A stretch of 64,000 bases of DNA, taken from contig JAKZAN010000006.1 in the NCBI GenBank assembly GCA_023053545.1, positions 9,518,351-9,582,350 of the forward strand. The letters run 5' to 3'. Shown piece by piece: positions 1 through 10,370 of this stretch (positions are counted from its first letter, which is position 1; every line of letters begins with the position of its first letter). The notes under the pieces were generated by a model that saw nothing but the letters and a program-made list of their open reading frames with translations, did no database searches and was not told where the DNA came from. This DNA comes from Lepidurus packardi (taxonomy: Eukaryota > Arthropoda > Branchiopoda > Notostraca > Triopsidae). The translations under genes were made by a program, and so were the position numbers.

Positions 1-1572
1 GCCCGGATTTTATGTCCCTGAGAACAATTCCACAGGTCGCGTCCATAAACTGTGTATCGTTTGCTCAATAAGCCAGCGGTTAATTTATGTGACCAAGAAA
101 AACTGTCAGGAAAAGAAAAGCAGCTGTGTTGCGTAAAAATTCGAGGTTTATGTCGATTGCAGTCTCAATGTGCGGTAAGGGAAAATAGATTTATTGAAGG
201 TTTTGAAATAGAATGTGCATTTATTCTGGACATTTACATTTATTCTGGACACTATACACGGCGTGTAACACAGTGTAGTATGTTTTCACCTGCTGAACGT
301 TCCAAGGCTAGAATTTGACTTTCAATTTTACGCAATCCTCGCAATGTAGGATTTAGCCTGAGTCAATACGTATTTTCTTACGCTCTCTAGGAATGAGGGG
401 TGGAAAAAGTAAATGTAAACCACAGGGAAGCCTTTTCGGGTTTTTGTTCTCAGTACAAAACTTTACTTTTGGGAATATTATAGTAAATGAAGACATTGTT
501 GTGAAGTTTAGGTTTTAGTTTTCCGTAAAATGTCAGACGCATGGGGCTTGAAATTGTTCTCCTCAGCAGTTGGTTTCTGTGTCTGTAAAAAAATGGATAA
601 TTACAATTCTTTATTACCATAACGGCGTGACAAAAATATTTAATGGCTATAGGCAGCTTCAGTATTTCTAGTATGATTGTACGAAGTTTCGTAGTAAAGC
701 GCCTCAAAAATTTTGTCCTAAGTGTAATCTTCCAAGTTCTATTTTCATTATTTTTAAAAGGCATTACAATATGTAATGGTAAGAATGACGTTTTTTTTGT
801 TGGTACTGTATATTTGTCTATTACGAGTTTCATTAGGCGTAGCGAAATACTTAGTTTTCGATGACAAAGATTGGGGCTGCGCTGTATCTCTCTGTCCTTT
901 ATTAGGGTGCTAACGAGTCCGGGTTTTTGTTTCTCACGGATTCTGGCGGCCGTTTAACATAGCATTGCGAGACTCCGCAGCAAACTCAAGACTCCCAAGA
1001 GTTCTAAAAGGGAGCGAGGCTCACATTCATTTGCCTGATGTTCTTACACATGGAGGATAAGAAATAGAAGACAAGCGTGGAACATTTCCCATCGGAAATT
1101 CGGAAAAAAAATTACACCGTTCTGTTTTCTTTTTCTTTCCCAGAAAGTGGCGAACCGAAACATACCCAGCACCATTACGGAATTGATAAGAGATACGGGT
1201 ACTGTATAGTAGAGCATGGGAGCCTGTACAGTATAGAAACTCATCCTTAATAGCAGAATTACTTATAGGATAAGAACTCTTGCCGAGAAAGCCAGTAAAA
1301 GGTATACTAATTTAACTTCTTTATAGGACAAATTTAGTATTACCTTTTGTTTGTGCCGAAGCTTGTGTAGATTTCTTGTTTATATTCTTTATATTACGTC
1401 CTCAATCGAACTGTTAAGACAATTTAAAACTTCACTAAACACAACAAAATTGTCTCGCAGACTAGACACCGTATAACTAATTTAGGCCTTCCTATTACCA
1501 AAAACAGTTTGTTTTCTGTAACGTATGAGTTGAAAGATGGAAGAAACTTGAAAAAGGTTTTAGTTCGAAGTA
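1..1572. other. No gene recognised
   Basis: AT-rich sequence with only short open frames on both strands. None shows a known motif, splice pattern or recognisable protein. Nothing here can be supported as a gene. Confidence 0.6.
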
Positions 1573-2126
1573 CAGTGAAATCCGCTTAAAATGCAACCGA
1601 AGGGACCGAAATATTTCTTCGTGCTAAAAGGAATTAGTGCTAACAGATATATGCAAAAAACCTAGTTAATCCCAAAACTGTCGTGATAACAGAGTTAATA
1701 TTCAAGTTTATATTCGTACATTGACAGTCTATACATTTTAAAGCACAAATAATCCGTTTTAAGGCATTTTAAGACACTGTAAATACAAATTAAATGTTTG
1801 GACTGCCCACGGACTTTTGGGGCGAGAAAGACACAAGTTTGAACTTAAGTCTGGGATGTTGATAAAGCTCTACAACCTTTCCCATTGGCAGAGGGAGACG
1901 GTTGGTAAGTAGACAAAAGTATTCTGTTTTCCAAAATATTTTTTCTTAACAAAACTATCTTGTCGTTCTTACCAGACGCGACATTTTTTCGTGTTAAGTG
2001 GATTTTGTTTCGTGTTAAAAGGAAACACATGTTTGAAATTACAGAGCGTTTTGTCCGGACCGGAGTACCATTTTTTGTTAACAGGTTTTCCGTCCTAAGC
2101 GGTTTCGTGTTAAACCGTTTTCACTG
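1573..2126. mobile_element. pogo/Tigger-like DNA transposon relic
   Basis: The two ends are imperfect inverted repeats: CAGTGAAATCCGCTTAA on the left, and on the right the complement of CAGTGAAAACGGTTTAA. A TA dinucleotide precedes the left end, as in Tc1/mariner-pogo insertions. The internal sequence (aggaattagtgctaacag, gttaatattcaagttta) recurs near 51.9 kb and, inverted, near 25.9 kb, so this is a dispersed family. No open transposase frame remains. Assignment to pogo rests on the TIR style and TA target and is an inference. Confidence 0.6.
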
Positions 2127-2210
2127 TCTGAATAATATAACAGAGCAATTACGCAAGGCATATTAAAGGGCACACCTAAAAATTTGCCGGCATTAATGCT
2201 TTGACACAAC

Positions 2211-2488
2211 CACGCCTAATATGTTCTTGTCCTTTTCAACAGTGGAGTCGAGTCGAACTCTCGGATGTGCAGGGAAAAACGGGTCTAATCATCCAAAGGC
2301 GCTATTGATATTCCATCCTAAAATATACTTTAAAAAATCAGAAAAAAGCACGCCTAATATGTTCTTGTCTTGTCCTCTTTAATAGTGGAGTCGAGTCGAA
2401 CTCTCGGATGTGCAGGAAAAAACGGGTCCAATCATCCAAAGGCGCTATTGATACTCCATCCTAAAACATACTTTAAACAATAAGAAAA
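2211..2488. repeat. Tandem duplication, about 138-bp unit
   Basis: Two head-to-tail copies begin at 2211 and 2349, each opening with cacgcctaatatgttcttgt. Both contain the stretch gtggagtcgagtcgaactct and end with similar cat-cctaaaa-atactttaaa sequence. The copies differ by scattered substitutions and a small indel. No coding capacity is visible. Confidence 0.8.
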
Positions 2489-2673
2489 ATCTCCCGAACA
2501 GTCATTCTCAGAAAGTCTTGACATGCCGGACAGGAAACTTCAACAATTTCGAGGAATGTGGGGGTTCAAGCTTTTTGGCTCTTGAGTTAATTAGTATTCC
2601 CCAAAGTATTTTCCTTATTTCTCTCATTACCTTTTGTCCTCTTTTTGTCTCTTTCCTGATGAAATTATTAATA

Positions 2674-2908
2674 ATTCTACATGTCGTGAGACTATTTTTT
2701 TGGTTTATCCTCTTTCTTCCTTAGGTGAGAGTATTCAGATGAAGAAAACCCATACTCACACACACTAATAACTATCAGGAATGAAAACTGTCAAGAATTC
2801 TACAAGTCGTGGGACAATTTGCTTCTTAATCCTCTTTCTTCCTTGGGTTAGAGAGCATTCCGTATTCCGATGAATAAAAGCCATACGCACACACACACAC
2901 ACACCCAA
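2674..2908. repeat. Diverged tandem duplication ending in (AC)n
   Basis: Two related blocks begin near 2674 and 2797 (attctaca-gtcgtg-gac). They share the segment cctctttcttcctt, then a gat-aa-aa-cccatac-like stretch, and each ends in an (AC)n run. The second run is the longer (2889-2905). This looks like a local duplication next to a microsatellite. Confidence 0.65.
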
Positions 2909-2925
2909 GTCAACCGTCAACCTTT

Positions 2926-2932
2926 TTCCCAC
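2926..2932 (-). promoter_or_regulatory. Possible CSL/Su(H) core site upstream of NRARP-like gene
   Basis: The minus strand reads GTGGGAA, the core of the CSL (Su(H)/RBPJ) site, about 465 bp before the NRARP-like start. The base before the core is G rather than C or T, so it is a weaker match than the one at 3156. Confidence 0.3.
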
Positions 2933-3155
2933 CGTTCCTTGGTCAGCCTCCCCTCCCCTTCCACCTCGCCTCTTTCTTCCCCCTTGGGCCGCGGCGGCAC
3001 CCGGTACTACGTTAGTCGTTAGCCCTGCCCCTGTCCGTGTCCCTTTCCTAAAGCTAACCATGATAAAAACCGATCCTTGTAGAATGAACGGATTCAGTCG
3101 GTTCCCCAACTCGGTTCGAGTGTGCGATAAGTTTAAAAGCTCGTTTTTTTTCTAG

Positions 3156-3164
3156 CGTGGGAAC
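3156..3164 (+). promoter_or_regulatory. Consensus CSL/Su(H) binding site upstream of NRARP-like gene
   Basis: The sequence CGTGGGAAC matches the full CSL consensus YGTGGGAAM and lies about 230 bp upstream of the NRARP-like ATG. A CACGTG E-box follows at 3195-3200, a type that Hes/E(spl) repressors can bind. NRARP in vertebrates is a direct Notch target, so the position fits, but function is inferred from sequence only. Confidence 0.45.
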
Positions 3165-3396
3165 GTAAGAAAGCTAGGGTTTAAGCACAGTTTACACGTG
3201 ATAAGACGTCCACTTTGCATTGCCTTTCCCCCAAACCACGCCGAAAAGCATTCCATGGAATAAAACGAGAGAACTTGGACCTAAAGTTTAGTTTTCCTAG
3301 CGCCTTTAAATTCGCTGAAATTTATTTGCAAGGAGCAAAAGTTTAAGAAAAATCAGATTCTCTTATTTGTGGTGCACACCGACAGAAGGAAAAAGC

Positions 3397-4494
3397 ATGG
3401 CCGATTTCTCGTATGCTTGTTCATCAGTGGCGTACACACCTAGCAACACCTGTTCCTCGCCCGACAATGCAGTCGAAGAAGTAGTGGATTCTCCGCCCAT
3501 GTCTCCGGCGAGGAACAGCGTAGATTCCTCTTTGGGTGACACAGGCAGTCCGATGAGTATTTCCAGTTTGGACTCGGCCTTCTCCTCCTCCTCTTCGCCC
3601 AGTTCTTTTCACGCTAATGATGCAGAAGAATCTCCTTCACCTCTGGGTCTGACTTCCTTGCCTGGTTCGCCCGCAGAAGATGATGCCCCCATCACCTGTA
3701 GCCCGGCTTCTTCTTCCTCCCCTTGTTACCATAACCACCACCACCACCACCCGTCATCATCATTATTACTAAGCCCGGCAGTACTACGGCCATCCACCCC
3801 ATTTTCGCCTTCGGCCTTTTCCACTTCTAGTCAAGATTCATACCCCGAGTATGAAACGTGGAATGATAATGTCTTATCGGCGGACGACTCGCTCCAATGT
3901 TGGCGAAGTCGATGGAGTCGCGATAAGGAGGGTAACATGATTGCGCTCAGAGATTGGGACGTTCATTCCAGTACCCTGCATTCCCTTTCACCCAACTTGA
4001 TGCCACTACACTCCAATTCCTCAAATTATTCCTCTTATTCCTCCGACTGCACCGCCAGTCATCATCATCCCCAGCAGCAGAATCCTCCTCGCACTGCGCG
4101 ATCCCACCAGAAGCCTTACCGCCGCCCCTCGTCCACTACCAAGGACGGTGATAGCACTAATAGTACTATTACCAATAGTAGTAGTAATAGCAACCATCAT
4201 GTCAACAATGCGCAATGGTCCCTATGGGAAGCCACTCGAACGAGCAGTGTTACCCAGCTCAAAGCGCTGCTCGTCAATCATCCGTCGAAGATGCAAGTGA
4301 ACATGCTAGGTGCGGATGGAGACACGGTGCTGCACCTGAGTTGCCGCCAGGGGAACCTGGAGATGGTGCAACTCCTCATCTGCCATGGAGCGAACGTTTC
4401 CCTGGCCAACCGCGATGGCTGGACGCCGTTACATTTGGCGGCCTACTACGGCTGGGCAGATATCGCTAGTTACCTCATCTCAATGTCAAAATGA
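3397..4494 (+). CDS. NRARP-like ankyrin-repeat protein (Notch feedback regulator type)
   Basis: An intronless frame of 365 residues, starting at the first ATG (context aagcATGg). The first ~270 residues are low complexity: Ser/Pro-rich, a His run (HNHHHHHP) near residue 115, and Ser/Asn/Thr tracts. The last ~92 residues begin WSLWEATRTSS and form ankyrin repeats: GDTVLHLSCRQGNLEMVQLL, then GANVSLANRDGWTPLHLAAY. The end closely follows vertebrate NRARP (LANRDGW-LH-AA, ending in YLI), a small two-ankyrin protein that binds the Notch intracellular domain/CSL complex and promotes its turnover. Vertebrate NRARP is only about 114 residues, so the long N-terminal extension is unusual. A CSL consensus lies upstream. 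The ankyrin similarity is clear; one-to-one orthology is inferred. Confidence 0.8.
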   Translation: MADFSYACSSVAYTPSNTCSSPDNAVEEVVDSPPMSPARNSVDSSLGDTGSPMSISSLDSAFSSSSSPSSFHANDAEESPSPLGLTSLPGSPAEDDAPITCSPASSSSPCYHNHHHHHPSSSLLLSPAVLRPSTPFSPSAFSTSSQDSYPEYETWNDNVLSADDSLQCWRSRWSRDKEGNMIALRDWDVHSSTLHSLSPNLMPLHSNSSNYSSYSSDCTASHHHPQQQNPPRTARSHQKPYRRPSSTTKDGDSTNSTITNSSSNSNHHVNNAQWSLWEATRTSSVTQLKALLVNHPSKMQVNMLGADGDTVLHLSCRQGNLEMVQLLICHGANVSLANRDGWTPLHLAAYYGWADIASYLISMSK

Positions 4495-5808
4495 AATGGA
4501 AAACATGTTGTTGTTAACCCTTTATTGTTTCGTTCGCCACCGTAGACAAAATAAGAATCCAGTGATAAACGAGTGGGGGAGGGGGAGTGAACGATGAGCG
4601 GAGGCGTGTTTCTCTTTAGTCATGTGATTACGCTTTTTGCTTTGTGTGAAGCTGCGAAACTTTGGAAGAGTTTGGGGGCAGTAAACGGTTTTCAAGAGTT
4701 TCTAAACAATTAAAGCAAGTTATTTTGGCTGCAAACAAATTTGAGGGCATTATCATGGAGATTGTTGGACAGCAGTTCACGAAGTCATGACTCGGGGATT
4801 ATCCTTATCGTTTTTTTCCCGTCTTGTTGCCAATCCATTTTTAAATTTGCTTCTTGTACGTTTTTTACCAGATGTGAGAAGGGAAAACGCAAAGGCATGA
4901 AAATTGATTACATTTCATAAGAAAGAGCACAAAAGGAAATGCCCTACATCTACCTTCGGTTACGAACGGAGTTCCCTCTTCTTCAAGTCCCTTTTTATTA
5001 TGTTTTTTGTACATATTAATGTTATACACGGAGTAATGAATTAATGAATGAATTTTCATTTAATTTGAATTATTTTCTGCTTTCGAAATGCGAAGAGGAT
5101 GATTTCATTGCTTTTTATTTACTGTAGCGTCAATTAGCCCTCTGTGTGTAGTCTAGTGTGTCGTCTTATAATGTTCCAGAACAGATCGTTTTTCCTTAAG
5201 AGGATGGTGCTATTTGTCTTGTATCTGCAAGGAAACCTGGATATGGACATATCTTCTAACCTCACCTGTCTTTTGTCACTTTTCCTCTTAGTCTCTAACG
5301 TATCTCAAAACTTTTTTTAGGGTCTTGGGCACTTTACTTGTATTTTTTCCTTTTTAAGCTAGCTTTCAACTTTCTCAAGTAACCCAAAGTCGTTCTTCAT
5401 AGCGCATTCCAGGGACCAACACCTGCCGCTTAATTGTTAAATCAGGTTTTTCTTTTGCGGGCAAGCTTATCCCCTTTGGGTGGTGTTCTTGGGCTTCTTT
5501 AACGCGTTGGCGACGGTGTGCATTGTCGGTACCTTCTATGGTACCTCCTCTCATACTCCGAGCGTATGTATATTTTCCCTGCAGATGCAAATTAGAACCT
5601 ATAACCCGCTGGGTTCCTTTTTGCCAGCTTTTTGCTTTAGATGAGATCGTTTCGCGTATGTCGAATCGTCCTATACACTTGCACTACCGCATAAACTGCT
5701 TTACTAGCTCTTACTTTTTCTCTCCTTTTTGCATTGTTGAATTGCTTCTTTTACATTAAAAATTAAGGCCACAGGATGTAGATGTAGGCCTAGCATACTG
5801 TGGCTAAG
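4495..5808. other. 3' flank of NRARP-like gene; no gene
   Basis: Probable 3' UTR followed by unassigned AT-rich sequence. No AATAAA hexamer is obvious close to the stop; an ATTAAA-like site occurs near 4709. Short open frames here have no recognisable content. Confidence 0.5.
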
Positions 5809-6222
5809 CTCCCGTACAGCTTAGCTTGCTATGGCACGATAGCAAAGGGAGCGCAGAAGCACTTGTGCGTAAAAAGAAAACGAAATTCTTACGCAACTTC
5901 TTGGCAGTAATCTTGCTAGTGCTAACACGTATGACAAGGCAAATCTTACTTTTTTAATGGTTGACTTGAAAAATTTGCAAAAGGGAAATTAGTTTTACAC
6001 TTACTCGAAAAAAACGTGACATGGCTAATTTGTAATCAGTCGAGGCCTGTTATTGTACTGTAGTTTTCGAGAAGCAATTCATGCAAATTTAGCACATGGT
6101 TATAAAGTTCTCCTGCTTGCCGTTTTCTGCGCAGAAGCCATGCGCGTTCAAAAACAACCATGAAAGGCAACTCCCTGCCTCCTCATGCCAGCCTGGGTGT
6201 GACAAGCTAAGCTGTACGGGAG
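5809..6222. mobile_element. MITE, family A (complete copy)
   Basis: A 414-bp element with perfect 19-bp terminal inverted repeats: CTCCCGTACAGCTTAGCTT at 5809-5827 and its exact complement at 6204-6222. It has no coding capacity. Related ends or bodies occur near 7.7, 15.9, 20.0 and 37.6 kb, defining a family. An internal CAGAAG-CATGCGC motif near the right end recurs in the 20.3-kb copy. Confidence 0.85.
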
Positions 6223-7589
6223 GCTTTAAGAGAAACAAAAACCAACGAAACGTTCATTTTTACAGGAATTTTTGTCTCGCAGTCCAGAAACTGCCTAAAG
6301 CCTTGTTCCAAGCCGGTGATTAGCGCTTGACGCGGGCAAGCAGTGGCCTTAATCACAGACCAAAAGGCTCTTGTTGGGCACCATTTTTAATCCCGCGACG
6401 AAAAATCACGTCCCTTTTCGCCTTGCTGTTGCTCCCTTTGGCTCCTTGCTTTTCCTCAGCATCTGCTGCTCCCTAGCTTGCCAAACAACAGTAAAAATGG
6501 GATGGAGAAAGAGGCACTGTAAAAAAAAAAAGAAAAGAGCTAAAATTTTCTGGGCCTTACCAAGAAACCCAGCCTATCTTATGTCTGAAATACTTCCGAA
6601 TTCCTTATTTCTTTAAGAAAAGGGATTTTAAAAAAAGGGTACCCAAGTGTTTGTATCGGACCACAGCTGGCCGTCTTCTTCTCTTTTGCGCTATAAGAAG
6701 GACAAGCAGAGGACCCCTACGTTATTAAGAAGGGAAGAGGACACACACAGACATCGACATGAGCAAATGGTTAGTCTACAAAATGTCTAGTATCCGCACT
6801 CATACAATATTCCACCGGTTTTGCAGCGAAAATGGGCTATATTTGCTAGGATTTTTATAGGGCTTTGATAGCAAGGGTGTCGGAGCCGGTGGTCGGTGTC
6901 TTTGTCCCGTCGTGAAAGATGGTGTCCGTGACCCCAGCCAGGACTACTTGTTGCTATATGAACCCCTCTCTCTTTTTCTCTCGCTCTTTCCCTGCATCGA
7001 GGCGAGCTAGTCAGAAAATCATTCGCATGCACCATGCATTTTCTCTTCTTATTCTCTACATCGTAGGGCAAAAAAGGAAAGTGAATACGTGAAAGCACAG
7101 TTCATTGGTGCAGGGTCGATCTTAACTTAGACTTCGTTGAACTTGCTCGATTTACGCTTATAAGCCTAAAAACCAGGCCTAACTTTGAAAGCTTACGGAA
7201 GTTGACTTGGATTAGGAAAAAACGAGTGCTAAACGAAAGGGTGAGAAGTATAACTTTTCGATTGCTCTAACCTCAAGGAAATATGATGCTTACGGAAAAT
7301 AAACGTTACGCGACTTGTTTTTTTCTACTCTAGCCAGACTAATAACTATGCAATCAGCATACAAAGAAAGATTGTGGGTGAATACGGTTGCTTCTATTCA
7401 GGGTTACGACAACCCTGCAGTGTTCCTAATTGCATCCGTAGCGCCTCTGGTGGCAGTGGCTCGTCTGGCGAGACAAATTTGCAGCTCCAGAAACCGTCTA
7501 GGGCTAGCAACGACCTTAGGTTCGGTTAACATTAGGTTAGCTGATTAGATTAGGTTAGGTTAGGATTTGAGCCCAGCAGTTGTGTCCTC
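6223..7589. other. No gene recognised
   Basis: Short open frames only, none with a known domain or splice pattern. A few TTAGG units occur at 7530-7565, annotated separately. Confidence 0.5.
7512..7565 (+). repeat. Short interstitial TTAGG-like repeat
   Basis: Degenerate and then exact TTAGG units, ending with gattaggttaggttagga. TTAGG is the canonical arthropod telomere unit. An inverted counterpart (ttaacctaacctaatctaat) sits at 10237-10257. With so few units it is a relic at most. Confidence 0.4.
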
Positions 7590-7716
7590 CCTCCGTATTA
7601 GTAATTACCTATATTTCGGTGAAGAAGTTTGTAAAAATCTCGTGTAATTTTATGTAAGACTGCTTCTGCACTCCCGTTGCTATCGTGCCATGAAAGGTAA
7701 GTTATACGGGAGCCTT
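7590..7716 (-). mobile_element. MITE family A fragment (inverted)
   Basis: The right edge, gttatacgggagcctt, is the complement of the family A terminus. It is preceded by gctatcgtgccat, matching the subterminal region of the 5809 copy read backwards. The inner limit is only approximate. Confidence 0.5.
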
Positions 7717-9218
7717 AAACTTAAGGTTCAAACTAACTCGGCTGCAGGGTCTTGTGAAGTAGTAAGTACCGTAGTAGTAGTACAGATTTCAAGCCAGACT
7801 TTGGTAAGAAAAGAAGCAAAGAGCTCGAGCAGAAGCATGCAACGACTCAATGGCCGTAACTACAGACACCCAAAAACTAATATATTCGCTCTCTTCGCTG
7901 TTGCTTTCCTGAAACTCTTCTTTTGCAAAGCTCCGGAGCTTTAGAAGACCGAGGTCACGACCCTACGGAAAAAGAAAACCTAGCCATAGCCCCCTCCCTT
8001 CTCACTTCCTATAACGCCGAAAGCTACATACTTTCTTGATGTGTGAATATCGTTTTACATAATTTCCTGACAAGAAGAGCTGCAAAATGGTGGAACAAGG
8101 AAGATCCAATAAGTCCTTTTTTAAAACCATTTCTTTAGTTTTCTCCCTAAGGAAAATCAACGAGAAACTCAGCTGATTTTTGTAAATGAAGAGCAAAAGG
8201 GTGCAAGTTCTTTTCAGTTCCGTGGACAAGAAAAAGCCTGGGAGCCAAATAAGAAAAGGCTCGAGGCACAATCCTTCCAACTTTTGGAAGCCTGTAGGAT
8301 AGTTGAACACAACAAGGGGTCTTGCTCTTGCAAGTAAAAAGGAAACTGACCCACGACTTTTTCAATGCTTCTTTCTACTTCGTGTAGCGCAATTTACTTT
8401 ACTACTACTGTATATATACCATTGGCAACTTAAAAAAGGGACCTAAAGGAATTCTAGTCGGAAACTACTTAGGAGGAACGCAAAGCAGTGGAATGCCGGT
8501 TAAAAGTGCCTCATGGCTTCCCCCAGAAGCCTCCAGTTAAGTATTCAAGTGTCACAAAAGGATCACTGACCGATTTTTTTTCTTTTTGCCGTTCCCTTAC
8601 TTACTTGTACCTTTTAATCGCTACTTCAACATTATTTCAACAAGCATGACCAAGAAGACCCTGCCCCTTTAGTATCTATCATTGCCTTTAACCCACCTTT
8701 ACCTGGTCAATACTTTTCGGTGCGGGCTCTCTGGGGGGGGGGGGGGAGGGGAATCGCTCAGTATTTCAACAAGCGTGACCGTGAAAAATGGCCTTACTGC
8801 CTCAGTACTGCCTTGCCTGGTCACTTGGATGACTTCTTTTTGAAAAGGGAACCTGTAAGAAAAAAAAAGAAGATCAAGACAAACCCTTGACACTGTTGTT
8901 TGCTTGCTTGGAAGTGTGTGTCGTAAGCTATTCATTAGTCACATTCCACTTCTTTTAGTGGTGCTGTACAATACTACGATTCGCCGAAAAGAAACGCAAG
9001 AAACCGATTTGTGGCAGGCCAGTCTTGAAGCTTTACTCTGGCTTGCCTCTTGCTTGCTCAACAATGAAAAAATGTTGACCGAGTAAAGCGAGTGGGACCT
9101 TACTTAACTTTGCTCCGATACGCCTAATACCTGCTTCCATAGCCTAGTCACTCCGAGAGAAAAAACGATGAACATTTTTAGCTAAGGGTTTAGAGGAATT
9201 TTTCATATTTAACTAATA
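7717..9218. other. No gene recognised
   Basis: Short frames without recognisable content. A homopolymer G run of about 14 lies near 8731-8744. Confidence 0.5.
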
Positions 9219-9346
9219 GCGCGTTCCAGTGGCTGCACTGGTGCAATATTTTTGGCACTCAGTGTATCAAACATGTATACGTTTAAACTCTGTGTACACG
9301 CACTGAGTGCCAAAGTTATTGCATCAGTACAGCCAGCGGAACGCGC
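9219..9346. mobile_element. Foldback-type MITE with about 46-bp inverted repeats
   Basis: The left arm starts gcgcgttccagtggctgcac and continues through ggcactcagtg. The right arm is its complement with a handful of mismatches, ending ggaacgcgc. Only about 36 bp separate the arms, so the element can fold almost entirely into one hairpin. There is no coding potential. Confidence 0.75.
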
Positions 9347-10236
9347 AACAATGCATCTATGTTTTTCATTGTTGAGCAACTGCAAGACAACTCGGAGTAA
9401 AGCGGCAAGCCCGGCTTCACACAAGTAGGTTTCCTGCGTTACTGTTTTTAACCCTCTTTTTTATTATTTTTATTTTTAACCTTTTGCCAATGGTCGTGAG
9501 GAGCATGTTCGTGAAAGGTATGCAAATTTCATGATTAGTTATAGCCTCCTAGGAAGCTTACTGGCTAGACGTGGATTATCTAGACGCTTACTCAATTCCT
9601 CTCAATTCCACGCATTCACAAACTGAGCATTTTTTTAAGGGGCAGGAGAAAAAGAAGAGGCCCACCAACTTGTACAACAAATAGTGCTCATCTCTTCGGA
9701 ATTTTATCTGGCCATGAAATCTTTCCTTAGGATATATGCCATGCATAATGTGAGAACCCAAGTAGTTCTAGTAGTTCACGTCCCAAAACGTCTTGGGGTT
9801 CGTTAAAAAATAAGAATGAAATAAAATGAAATCCAGAAGGGTGCTTCAACGTGTATATAGCTATGAGAATGCCGAGTTGCGATTGCATAGAAATACATAT
9901 AACAATAGCCCAAGCATTTCATTCTTTAGAAACCCCTCCTTCTTAGATCTTTTACAGAACTACGCTTGCTTCCGAGTCAAGCTAAGGGAATTCCGAGCAA
10001 TACCACTCCCTTCTCGTGTGCCCTATACTGTTCCATGTACTCATATGAATGGTGGGGGGCACGATAATAATAGGGGGTCTAAGGCTCTTTCCTTATCCCT
10101 CTTAAGACCTTGGTTAAGTATTATTTGTACTGCTGTCTGAGAAGCTTTACATAACCCTATTGATATTCCGGTATGGATTCAAATGTCTTCTCTTGCGTCA
10201 AAATGTGGAACTAACATAAATTAACCTCACCTAAAC

Positions 10237-10257
10237 TTAACCTAACCTAATCTAATC
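10237..10257 (-). repeat. Short interstitial CCTAA-type repeat
   Basis: The sequence ttaacctaacctaatctaat is the complement of the TTAGG-like tract at 7530-7565. The two tracts face each other across about 2.7 kb. Confidence 0.35.
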
Positions 10258-10309
10258 TCATTCCAAGGCAAGTCGGTTTGTGATGCTAGAAAACTATCTA
10301 CCGGGATCG

Positions 10310-10370
10310 CGTCTGCTCAAAGGTCCTCCGTCCTCAAAGGTCGCTGGCGCGACCTTTGAGCAGACGGAGG
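10310..10370. repeat. Compound palindrome / hairpin
   Basis: Outer 16-bp arms CGTCTGCTCAAAGGTC (10310-10325) and its exact complement (10351-10366) enclose an inner perfect hairpin. The inner hairpin is CTCAAAGGTCGC (10333-10344), a 4-nt loop, then the complement (10349-10360). A third pair, CCTCCGTC/GACGGAGG, overlaps. The arms compete for the same 3' strand, so alternative folds exist. Confidence 0.75.
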
